A stretch of 20,950 nt of DNA from Candidatus Omnitrophota bacterium (lineage in GTDB: Bacteria; CAIJMQ01): contig JAHJCU010000006.1 in assembly GCA_018812925.1 (NCBI GenBank), forward strand, positions 1 through 20,950, read 5' to 3'. Positions 15,011-20,950 of this stretch are shown one piece after another. A program made the translations under genes and the position numbers. Under the pieces are notes generated by a model, which was not told the origin of the DNA, ran no database searches, and saw only the letters and a list, made by a program, of their open reading frames with translations. Position 1 is the stretch's first letter, and every line of letters starts with the position of its first letter.

Positions 15011-15110
15011 CTACTGAAATACATAGAAATATGATGGAAATAACTTGAAATATATTGCCTTTTTACTACGTATTTTTAAGTATATCTACTATATTTCTAC
15101 CATATTTTTA
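15011..15110. repeat. Inverted decamer-period repeat downstream of rnfB
   Basis: The left half (15015-15057) is a run of ~10-bp units: TGAAATACAT, AGAAATATGA, TGGAAATAAC, TTGAAATATA. The right half (15066-15108) holds similar units on the opposite strand (TAGAAATATAG, TAGATATACTT). The 15016-15036 segment matches the element before rnfB, inverted, at 20 of 21 bases. Confidence 0.65.
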
Positions 15111-15144
15111 TTTTATAGGGTAAATTCCACTCTGTCTAAATCTA

Positions 15145-15153
15145 TGCTACAAT
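15145..15153 (+). promoter_or_regulatory. Possible extended -10 promoter for the DHH gene
   Basis: TGCTACAAT reads as TGN followed by TACAAT, twelve bases before the ATG at 15166. No good -35 is visible and no Shine-Dalgarno lies between, so the transcript would have a very short leader. Confidence 0.4.
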
Positions 15154-15165
15154 TTTAATAAAAAT

Positions 15166-16179
15166 ATGCCATATAGTATTGAAAAAATAGCAGGAGCTCT
15201 TAAAGGTAAAAGGAAGATTATAATTTTTACGCATAATAATCCTGACCCGGATGCTATTGCTTCCGCATGGGCAATGAAGCATCTTCTTAAAGAATTATTG
15301 AACATAAAATCAAGAATTGTCTATGACGGTTTTATCGGCCGTGCCGAAAACAAGGCAATGGTTAAACTTTTAAAGATAAAACTTTCTCACCTTTCAAAGA
15401 TAAAACTTTCAAACAGGGACGGCTTCATACTTGTGGATACCCAGCCGGGAGTAGGCAATAATTCTATGCCTTTGCAAATTATTCCGTCACTTGTCATAGA
15501 TCATCACCCTTTGAATAAAAAGCAGAAAAGTATTCTTGTGGATGTAAGAAAAGATGTTGGTTCAACCGCATCCATACTAACGGAATATTTGGTAAACAAT
15601 AATTTGGAAATACCCAAAAATCTTGCCACAGCATTGTTCTATGGCATCGAATCCGAGACGCAAGGATTATCCATAGAAACTGATAATCTCGATAAGCAAT
15701 ATTACAAACTTCTCTTTCCGAAAATCAGCCAGTTTATTCTTGCAAAGATTCAATTCCCTAAACTGGAAAGGGAATTCTTTTTAAATTTAAAAAAAGCATT
15801 AAATAATGTTTATTCTTATAAAAATGTCATAATAATAAATATGGGCAGGATAGATAACGCTGATATGATAAGTGAGTTTTGCAGTTTCTTCCTGCGTTAC
15901 AAAAAATCGACTTGGGCGTTATCTGTAGGAGAAATGAATAATAGATTGATTTTTTCCATTAGAACTCAAAACAGACGCGCTAATGCAGGCAGAATAGCTC
16001 AAAAGATTTCGGGGATAAAAGGCTCAGGGGGAGGGCACGAAACGTCTGCGGGCGGCTGGATTGAATTGACCGATAAAGACAGTTTGAGAAATGTTACGCA
16101 GGATTTTATCAAACGTTTCTTGATTCAACTTGGTCATAAAGAAGATGTAGTGTTAACTCCTTTAGTATCTGTGAAATAA
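15166..16179 (+). CDS. DHH-family phosphoesterase, NrnA-like (nanoRNase/pAp phosphatase type)
   Basis: Manganese-dependent phosphoesterase of the DHH/DHHA1 group, whose bacterial members degrade nanoRNA, pAp or cyclic-dinucleotide products. The 337 residues show the metal site in order: FTHNNPDPDA (His23, Asp27, Asp29), LVDTQ (Asp91), and DHH itself at 112-114 in VIDHHPLN. VGSTASILTEYL follows. The DHHA1 part ends in GSGGGHETSAGGWI, the substrate-binding glycine-rich motif. Length is normal. Residues ~69-82 contain a local duplication (IKLSHLSKIKLSN) caused by a 24-bp repeat. It lies alone between two repeat-filled spacers, so it is probably its own transcription unit. Which of the known substrates it uses cannot be told. 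Confidence 0.9.
   Translation: MPYSIEKIAGALKGKRKIIIFTHNNPDPDAIASAWAMKHLLKELLNIKSRIVYDGFIGRAENKAMVKLLKIKLSHLSKIKLSNRDGFILVDTQPGVGNNSMPLQIIPSLVIDHHPLNKKQKSILVDVRKDVGSTASILTEYLVNNNLEIPKNLATALFYGIESETQGLSIETDNLDKQYYKLLFPKISQFILAKIQFPKLEREFFLNLKKALNNVYSYKNVIIINMGRIDNADMISEFCSFFLRYKKSTWALSVGEMNNRLIFSIRTQNRRANAGRIAQKISGIKGSGGGHETSAGGWIELTDKDSLRNVTQDFIKRFLIQLGHKEDVVLTPLVSVK
15372..15410 (+). repeat. Small in-gene tandem duplication, 24-bp period
   Basis: AAAGATAAAACTTTC occurs at 15372-15386 and again at 15396-15410. The 24-bp period is eight codons, so the protein carries KIKLSHLS then KIKLSN without a frameshift, near residues 70-82 of the DHH protein. Confidence 0.7.
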
Positions 16180-16200
16180 TAATAGAGAAAGTATAAAAAA

Positions 16201-16286
16201 TACGTAATCTGTAATCCGTAATTAGTAATTGGTAACGTGGAATTACAATTTACCCTTTACGGTTTACTAATTACTGTAGGTAATTT
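16201..16286. repeat. Head-to-head heptamer arrays upstream of aroE
   Basis: Five units ending in GTAA (TACGTAA, TCTGTAA, TCCGTAA, TTAGTAA, TTGGTAA; 16201-16235) are followed by a 7-bp turn (CGTGGAA) and then units beginning TTAC (TTACAAT, TTACCCT, TTACGGT, TTACTAA, TTACTGT; 16243-16277). The two halves are inverted versions of one motif; GTAATTAGTAA at 16218-16228 pairs exactly with TTACTAATTAC at 16264-16274. The last bases include the only Shine-Dalgarno-like AGG before aroE. Confidence 0.85.
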
Positions 16287-17135
16287 ATGAAAAAAAACGG
16301 TTCTACAAAAATAACGGGTATTTTGGGATATCCCATAGAGCATACTGCTTCACCGTGTATGCATAATGCGGCTTTTAAAGCATTAAAGCTGGACTGGGAG
16401 TATATCCCCTTTGAGGTAAAACCCCAACAGCTTAAATTGGCAATAAAATCGATAATGTCACTTGGTATGCAGGGAGTAAATGTTACTATTCCTCATAAAA
16501 AAGCTGTTGTGCCTTTTTTGGATGAATTATCTGATGAAGCAGAGTTTATCGGTGCGGTTAATACAATAGTCAGAAAAGGGAACAAACTTATTGGTTACAA
16601 TACTGATGGTGAAGGCTTTATTAAGGCGCTTGAAGAAGAAAAAATTTCTCTTGCAGGAAAGAATGTTTTGGTTTTGGGTGCAGGGGGTGCTGCAAATGGG
16701 ATTATTTATCAGCTTCTGTTAGGAGGTGCAAAAAGAATAACCATTGCTAACAGAACAATAGAAAAAGCTAAAGCTTTAGGGAAACATTTTAAAGGAAAAG
16801 GTAATATTGAAATATTACCCCTTGATAACTCTCTAAAGTCAGCTATTAAGGATGCAGATATTCTTATAAATACTACTTCTTTAGGAATGAAAGATGCCGA
16901 TGTTTTATTAGTAGATAAGAATTCTCTGCCCAAGTCACTTGAGGCTGTAGTTGATATTATATACAATCCACCTGAGACAAAACTTCTGAGAATAGCAAAA
17001 AAGAAGGGCATTAAAACAATGAATGGCTTAAGTATGCTTTTACATCAGGGTGCTTTGTCATTTGAGCTATGGACAGGTAAGAAAGCGCCGATAGAAGTTA
17101 TGAGAAAAGCGCTATGCCAACAATTCAAAATGTAA
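16287..17135 (+). CDS. aroE: Shikimate 5-dehydrogenase
   Basis: Reduces 3-dehydroshikimate to shikimate with NADPH in the aromatic amino-acid pathway. In the 282 residues, the substrate domain opens with GILGYPIEHTASPCMHN and carries the catalytic Lys71 (NVTIPHK) and Asp107 (NTDG). The Rossmann domain has GAGGAANG at 131-138 and an NRT motif consistent with NADPH preference. NTTSLGM, DIIYNPPET and the end block NGLSMLLHQGALSFELWTG are standard. Length is normal. The start is preceded by the end of a heptamer array, and its stop lies in an AT-rich heptamer run (QQFKM then TAA), so both gene borders touch repeats. No other aromatic-pathway gene is adjacent. Confidence 0.96.
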   Translation: MKKNGSTKITGILGYPIEHTASPCMHNAAFKALKLDWEYIPFEVKPQQLKLAIKSIMSLGMQGVNVTIPHKKAVVPFLDELSDEAEFIGAVNTIVRKGNKLIGYNTDGEGFIKALEEEKISLAGKNVLVLGAGGAANGIIYQLLLGGAKRITIANRTIEKAKALGKHFKGKGNIEILPLDNSLKSAIKDADILINTTSLGMKDADVLLVDKNSLPKSLEAVVDIIYNPPETKLLRIAKKKGIKTMNGLSMLLHQGALSFELWTGKKAPIEVMRKALCQQFKM

Positions 17136-17172
17136 AAGTAAAAATGTAAAATTACATATTAAAATTTAAAAT
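17127..17172. repeat. AT-rich heptamer run overlapping the aroE stop
   Basis: AAAATGTAAAA occurs at 17127-17137 and 17141-17151, a 14-bp period that reads as heptamers AAAATGT, AAAAGTA, AAAATGT, AAAATTA. Two TTAAAAT units follow at 17159-17172. The aroE TAA stop is inside the first unit. Low complexity makes this less certain than the other arrays. Confidence 0.55.
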
Positions 17173-17211
17173 TAAAAACTAAAGAAACAACAGAAAAAGA
17201 AAGAAATACTA

Positions 17212-17733
17212 ATGAAAAATTTATTAGCTATACTTTTGTTAATTGTAAGTATAACAATCATAGTAAGAGCTGGAGAGATTAAGCCTTCAGAAGTAGAAAT
17301 CAAAGCGATGGTTGTAACGCTCTCGTCTGCTGAATTGCAAAAACTGGGCATAGAAAAAACAAAAGACAATTTCAGCCCAGAGGAATTTCAGATAATTAGA
17401 ACTAAATTACAAACAGGCGAAATAAAAAGCAATATTTTAGAGCTTCCTTCTTTACGTACTATAGACGGAACACAAGCAACTACTAAAATAAGTTCTCTAA
17501 AATTAGAACATATTTTTACCGCTACACCTAAAATAGATGGTGACATTATTTTAATATCAATGAAATTACAATTAACCGATGCTGTGAGAATGATAAAAAC
17601 TTCCACAACAACCCAAGTTAAAAATGGGGAAACAGCTCTGGTAAGCGGAATTAGCGACTTGGGAGCGGAGGAAGAAAGGTTGAATACTATGGTGTTTGTA
17701 ACTGCTAATATTATTGATTCTCAAATGAAATAA
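17212..17733 (+). CDS. Small exported secretin-domain-like protein
   Basis: A 173-residue protein with an N-terminal signal sequence (residues 1 to ~20, ending near VRAGE). The rest reads like a compact secretin core of GspD/PilQ type. VEIKAMVVTLSSAELQKLGI resembles the strand that opens the secretin domain. LELPSLRTIDGTQATTKIS resembles the strand before the gate. TPKIDGDIILISMKLQ resembles the TP-containing strand, and VKNGETALVSGI followed by NTMVFVTANII resembles the final beta-barrel strands. All N0-N3 ring-forming domains of true secretins are missing. It is followed 59 bp later by prepilin peptidase. It could be a pilotin-like accessory, a decayed secretin that kept its signal peptide, or a distinct family. 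The assignment rests on pattern only. Confidence 0.6.
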   Translation: MKNLLAILLLIVSITIIVRAGEIKPSEVEIKAMVVTLSSAELQKLGIEKTKDNFSPEEFQIIRTKLQTGEIKSNILELPSLRTIDGTQATTKISSLKLEHIFTATPKIDGDIILISMKLQLTDAVRMIKTSTTTQVKNGETALVSGISDLGAEEERLNTMVFVTANIIDSQMK

Positions 17734-17741
17734 AGGCGCAA

Positions 17742-17784
17742 TGTATATCAATATATTTCAATTGTATATCAACTGTATTTCGAC
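17742..17784. repeat. Tandem array of 10-11-bp units between the secretin-like gene and pilD
   Basis: Four units: TGTATATCAA (17742-17751), TATATTTCAAT (17752-17762), TGTATATCAAC (17763-17773) and TGTATTTCGAC (17774-17784). On the minus strand these are GAAATACA-like and match the units flanking rnfB. Here all units have one orientation, and the array ends eight bases before the pilD ATG. Confidence 0.7.
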
Positions 17785-17792
17785 TTGATTTT

Positions 17793-18596
17793 ATGTTTAA
17801 TGAACTTATCGCTTTTATTTTTGGTTTAAATATAGGCAGTTTCTTAAATGTATGCATTTATAGACTGCCTAAAAGTGAATCAATAGTAAATCCTCCGTCG
17901 CATTGCCCGAAGTGCAACAAGAAAATAGAATGGTTCGATAATCTTCCGCTTATTTCTTATATTCTGTTAAGGGGGAAATGTAGAAACTGCAAAACAACAA
18001 TTTCTCCGCGATATTTTCTGGTTGAACTTCTCACAGGTGTAATGTTTTTCTTTCTTATGTTCAAATTCGGGCTTTCTTTTGATTTCTTCATATTTATGAT
18101 ATTTACTTGTGTTCTCATTATCGTTACTTTTATTGATTTTGACCACTTCTTAATCCCTGATGTTTTGGTATTGCCGGGAATTGTTTTAGGACTGGCTGTT
18201 AGCGTAAAGAACAGTTTGTTAGTGAATTTATCGCCTTTGTTTTTTGATGTTTCTTATCCTTTCTCGGCTTTTCTTAATTCTCTTACGGGAGCAATATTTG
18301 GTTTTTTATCGTTGCTTTTTGTTGCGGTGCTGGGAGAAATGCTTTTCAAGAAAGAGGCGATGGGTGGGGGAGACCTTAAACTTCTTGCGATGATGGGCGC
18401 CTTTTTAGGGTGGAGAAATGTATTTTTTACGATATTTATGTCTTCATTGGTTGGTTCTGTTATCGGAATAGCCCTGATTCTCTTTAAAAAGAAAGGGAGA
18501 TGGGAATATATTCCATATGGTCCTTATCTTGCGTTAGCAGGTATTATAAGTATATTTTGGGGCGATATTTTAATTGCAAAGTTCTTAAATCTATAG
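17793..18596 (+). CDS. pilD: Prepilin peptidase (type IV pilin/type II secretion leader peptidase and N-methylase)
   Basis: Inner-membrane aspartyl protease that cleaves and N-methylates type IV prepilins or pseudopilins. The 267 residues begin with GLNIGSFLNVCIYRLP, then a cytosolic zinc site with CPKC (38-41) and CRNC (63-66), then SPRYFLVELLTG. The two catalytic aspartates are in FIDFDHFLIPD (Asp115) and GGGDLKL (Asp194, family GxGD). About seven to eight membrane helices are visible. The zinc-binding methylase loop is complete, so it is probably bifunctional. No pilin or secretion ATPase is nearby, but the upstream secretin-like gene fits the same system. No Shine-Dalgarno is visible. Confidence 0.95.
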   Translation: MFNELIAFIFGLNIGSFLNVCIYRLPKSESIVNPPSHCPKCNKKIEWFDNLPLISYILLRGKCRNCKTTISPRYFLVELLTGVMFFFLMFKFGLSFDFFIFMIFTCVLIIVTFIDFDHFLIPDVLVLPGIVLGLAVSVKNSLLVNLSPLFFDVSYPFSAFLNSLTGAIFGFLSLLFVAVLGEMLFKKEAMGGGDLKLLAMMGAFLGWRNVFFTIFMSSLVGSVIGIALILFKKKGRWEYIPYGPYLALAGIISIFWGDILIAKFLNL

Positions 18597-18628
18597 ATGA
18601 ATGTTTAAGAATTGGAGCGCAAAAAAAA

Positions 18629-18720
18629 TATAATGGTAAAAAAGTAAAAAAAAAGGGGTGATGATATAATAGTGGTAAAAAAGGAGATAAAAAGTAAACA
18701 TTATAAGGAGGAGATAAATT
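18629..18720 (+). promoter_or_regulatory. Purine-rich leader with two TATAAT boxes before the lipoprotein gene
   Basis: TATAAT occurs at 18629-18634 and 18665-18670. Each is followed by GGTAAAAAAG (18635-18644 and 18674-18683), so the segment looks duplicated. No good -35 is visible for either. A strong Shine-Dalgarno, AAGGAGG, lies about ten bases before the ATG at 18721, and a second GGAG lies earlier at 18683-18686. Confidence 0.45.
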
Positions 18721-19071
18721 ATGAAAAAAGGGTATGTACTTCTTCTAATTCCCGTTCTATTGTCTATTGTTTTAGTTGGTTGTACAACAACTAAAAAAAG
18801 CATAGAAATAAAACAGACAAGATCAACGGAAAAATTAGAATATGGAAAACTTGTATTTATGGGTGATGAATGTGTTGCTTGGTTTAGCCCAGATTTGAAC
18901 ATTATAGGACGAACAGATATCGCGAAATATTTTACAGAGAATCAGATAAAGCCCCAAGAATCTGAAATCTTAGAACATTTTGCTTCTTTGGGTTGGACAA
19001 TTGCAGGAACACCTAAAAAAGATAAATATACTATCGAGTATCAATTAGAAAGATTAAAAACAGAGAATTAA
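18721..19071 (+). CDS. Hypothetical lipoprotein
   Basis: A 116-residue exported lipoprotein. MKKGYVLLLIPVLLSIVLVGC is a typical type II signal peptide with the lipobox LVGC; the mature protein starts at Cys21 and is followed by TTTKKS. Asp is not at position +2, so outer-membrane sorting is plausible. The mature part is charged and has no motif I recognise. Its end, ILEHFASLGWTIAGTPKK followed by a final strand, loosely resembles small domains of DUF4177 type (a helix, then GW, then a strand), but this is weak. The start is well supported by AAGGAGG ten bases upstream. It lies between pilD and dnaJ on the same strand; no functional link to either is evident. Confidence 0.75.
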   Translation: MKKGYVLLLIPVLLSIVLVGCTTTKKSIEIKQTRSTEKLEYGKLVFMGDECVAWFSPDLNIIGRTDIAKYFTENQIKPQESEILEHFASLGWTIAGTPKKDKYTIEYQLERLKTEN

Positions 19072-19101
19072 AATTCGCTTAATAGGTGAGATAAAATAAA
19101 A

Positions 19102-19770
19102 ATGAGTTCGAAGGATTACTATAAACTTCTCGGTGTTGAAAAAAGCGCCCCTGCCGATGAGATAAAAAAAGCATACAGGAAATTAGCGTTTAAATATCAT
19201 CCCGACAAAAATCAGGGAAACAAAGAGGCTGAAGAACATTTCAAGCAAATAAACGAAGCGTATGCTGTCTTGAGCGATTCGCAGAAAAGACAACAATACG
19301 ATTTGATGGGTGATGCCAGATTTCATCAGCAGTATTCGCCGGAAGATATTTTTAAGGGATTTGATTTCGGTAATGTAAAAGATGTTTTTGATGGTTTTGG
19401 AAGAAGCAGTGGAGTCAGAGGTTTTGATGATTTATTTTTCAATCTTTCAGGTTCTGGTGGCAGAAATAGAACAAGAGTAACTATTATAAACGATGGCAGT
19501 GGTCAGACCTTTAAGGCGACCAATCTTAACGATATTTTTGATTCGTTGTTTCATACAGGCAGACAAACGATTAGCCGCCAAGATGTATATTTAAATTTTC
19601 CTCTTTCTTTGGAAGAACTTGAACAAGGAGCAAAAAAACGCATAACCAAAAAAGACAGTAAAGTAATCCACATAAAAATTCCTGCTAAAACAAAAGAAGG
19701 TACAAAACTTCGCGTGAAAGGGCAGGGGAGTAATGGAGGCGATTTGTATCTTGTAGTTAAAAGAAAATAG
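19102..19770 (+). CDS. Short DnaJ-family cochaperone (J-domain plus one C-terminal domain)
   Basis: Cochaperone that stimulates Hsp70 ATPase and delivers substrates. Residues 5-70 are a complete J-domain with HPD at 33-35. A Gly/Phe-rich region follows ([18 protein letters not shown]). From ~165 there is one beta-rich substrate-binding domain ([19 protein letters not shown] to [11 protein letters not shown]). The zinc-finger cysteines of DnaJ are absent, as in CbpA, and the second C-terminal domain and dimerisation helix are missing: 222 residues against ~300-380. No frameshifted remainder is visible downstream, so it is either a natural short form or was cut long ago. AGGTGAG lies about 13 bases before the ATG. 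No dnaK or grpE is nearby. Confidence 0.88.
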   Translation: MSSKDYYKLLGVEKSAPADEIKKAYRKLAFKYHPDKNQGNKEAEEHFKQINEAYAVLSDSQKRQQYDLMGDARFHQQYSPEDIFKGFDFGNVKDVFDGFGRSSGVRGFDDLFFNLSGSGGRNRTRVTIINDGSGQTFKATNLNDIFDSLFHTGRQTISRQDVYLNFPLSLEELEQGAKKRITKKDSKVIHIKIPAKTKEGTKLRVKGQGSNGGDLYLVVKRK

Positions 19771-19985
19771 CCATTAATACACCACGCTTATGCTATTTCT
19801 TTTAGGTCACATGTTATCCCATATTAATATTTACAAGTATTTCAGCATTGCTGATGACAATCCCCTTGTTGACAGTGCCGCTTTATTGGCAAGTTCGCGC
19901 TGTTTTTTCCTACCAGAGCACTTGTAAATTGTATTACGAGAGCAGAGTTTTGTCTTTCAGCGGAGTACTTGACGCCCTTACATAA
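19771..19985. other. Gene-free gap between convergent genes with inverted repeats
   Basis: This 215-bp gap between dnaJ and the beta-helix gene has no credible gene. ATTTACAAGT at 19829-19838 is perfectly inverted as ACTTGTAAAT at 19920-19929, enclosing a ~100-bp segment. Inside lies the 13-base palindrome TCAGCATTGCTGA (19842-19854). There is no T-tract for an intrinsic terminator. It could be the remnant of a small inserted element. Confidence 0.5.
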
Positions 19986-20950
19986 TTAATAATATTCATA
20001 TGCGCCTTTATCAATACATGAACCCTGTAGCCGCTCATTGCCGTCAAGGTCAGGCGTGAATTCTGTAGTGTCCCCATCTTCATCAATATCATAGATGTCT
20101 TGGGATGCTCCTTCATTATTAGTGTCACTGTTAATTGCCGGAGAATCACTTGAAAGACGCAGATTGTCGTCTTCAGTGCCGTATACATCATCTGCGCCGT
20201 CGGGATCAACAAACAGGGGGTCATTGCCATCATTCCCATAACCGCCATACTCGTCGGCCCATCCCTCAATGCTTGTATTGTACAATATCACACCACCACC
20301 TCCATAAAACTTAATCTGCCGGTTCGGCCCCGGCGTGTCAGTCGAAGTGTTATACCACAAAAGGGAGTTCATAATTATTGAATAGTTATTTGAGTTAACA
20401 TAAACGCCTCCCTGGTAATGTGCATAGTTTCCGTAAATGGTAACGTTATTCAAAGTAATACAGCTATAATTGGTAATCGTCACATTGATTGCGCCGCCGC
20501 TGGCGCCGCCGGTGGTGTGATGGTAGCTCGCAGTATTGCTGTAAAAAAGACAATTGGTCAGATCAGCCTCTGAATTATTCAGCCTAACCGCGCCTCCTCC
20601 TCCCTGCCCTGCGGCGCTGTTGCCCCACAAACGGCAATTAATAAAGGTGCAGGGTTTTGAATAGACAGAGCCAAAATCATACACGGCTCCGCCGCTATTT
20701 CGCGCAGTATTGTTTGAAAAAATGCACTCCTCCGCTAACATAAAGCTGCGTTCGTTGCCAATTGCGCCGCCGCTTCCAAAACTGCTGCCGTTGTCTGCCT
20801 TATTATTGCTAAACGTGCAGTTAAATAATACGGGTTTGCTGTAGAAATTCTTCATCGCTCCGCCCTGCGTTGATGCTTTGTTATACTCAAAGGTGCAATT
20901 GCGAATTCTTGCCGCAGAAAACTCATTACGCATGCCGCCGCCAGCATCAT
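19986..20950 (-). CDS. Beta-helix surface protein with choice-of-anchor Q-like C-terminus, 5' end outside window
   Basis: The frame is open to the window edge (upstream of the Met at 20933 it reads DAGGG), so that Met is internal and the N-terminus is missing. The visible 320 residues are imperfect repeats of the form NCTFSNNxAxxxGGAI, as in Chlamydia-type polymorphic outer-membrane proteins and right-handed beta-helix proteins. The last ~90 residues follow the choice-of-anchor Q pattern: DPLFVDPDG, LRLSSDSPAIN, DLDGNERLQG, then DKGAYEYY at the C-terminus. Such proteins are exported to the surface and often large. GC content is clearly higher than in the rest of the window and the strand switches here, so horizontal acquisition is possible. 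Function (adhesin, polysaccharide binding or lyase) cannot be assigned. Confidence 0.85.
   Translation of the reverse strand, partial: DAGGGMRNEFSAARIRNCTFEYNKASTQGGAMKNFYSKPVLFNCTFSNNKADNGSSFGSGGAIGNERSFMLAEECIFSNNTARNSGGAVYDFGSVYSKPCTFINCRLWGNSAAGQGGGGAVRLNNSEADLTNCLFYSNTASYHHTTGGASGGAINVTITNYSCITLNNVTIYGNYAHYQGGVYVNSNNYSIIMNSLLWYNTSTDTPGPNRQIKFYGGGGVILYNTSIEGWADEYGGYGNDGNDPLFVDPDGADDVYGTEDDNLRLSSDSPAINSDTNNEGASQDIYDIDEDGDTTEFTPDLDGNERLQGSCIDKGAYEYY

Noticed and set aside
16201-16286. CRISPR array
   Set aside because: Units are 7 bp with no spacers, the halves are inverted, and there are no cas genes; the same applies to the other arrays.

Overview
The window comes from an AT-rich (by eye, mid-to-upper 30s % GC) diderm, probably anaerobic bacterium. 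Lipoprotein signal peptidase, a lipobox lipoprotein, a prepilin peptidase with a secretin-like protein, and a beta-helix surface protein point to an outer membrane. An Rnf ion-pumping complex points to fermentative or anaerobic energy metabolism. The gene mix and the dense small repeats recall uncultivated phyla such as Omnitrophota or Elusimicrobiota, but this is a low-confidence inference; no rRNA is present to settle it.

Layout. Positions 1-5380 are on the minus strand: MBL-fold hydrolase, xerC/D recombinase, ileS, dksA/traR-like regulator and lspA (cut by the window edge). From 5513 to 19770 everything is on the plus strand: truA; a frameshifted outer-membrane-type protein; a broken duplicate of the 5' end of dnaE; an RHH/PIN toxin-antitoxin pair; intact dnaE; rnfD-G-E-A-B; a DHH phosphoesterase; aroE; a small secretin-like protein; pilD; a lipoprotein; and a short DnaJ. 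The right edge (19986-20950) is a minus-strand, 5'-truncated beta-helix protein with a choice-of-anchor Q-like tail and visibly higher GC.

How the genes work together. rnfDGEAB encodes most of a ferredoxin:NAD+ oxidoreductase, but rnfC, usually the first gene, is absent here; dnaE occupies its place. The toxin-antitoxin pair sits between two copies of the first ~80 bp of dnaE, so it looks inserted at the dnaE start. The toxin stop codon overlaps the dnaE Shine-Dalgarno, so the polymerase gene is probably transcribed from the toxin-antitoxin promoter.

The most unusual theme is small repeats that invade or abut genes. Palindromes with CCCGTTAGAAA-like arms lie in frame inside truA and ileS and supply the ileS stop codon; a related 98-bp element interrupts the dnaE fragment. 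Tandem arrays of 7-, 8- and 10/11-bp units fill most spacers, sit in frame inside ileS, and supply the stop codons of the MBL gene and aroE. Several arrays are head-to-head, so their two halves could fold into long hairpins. No gene-free stretch exceeds 300 bp, and I saw no tRNA, rRNA, CRISPR array or transposase gene.
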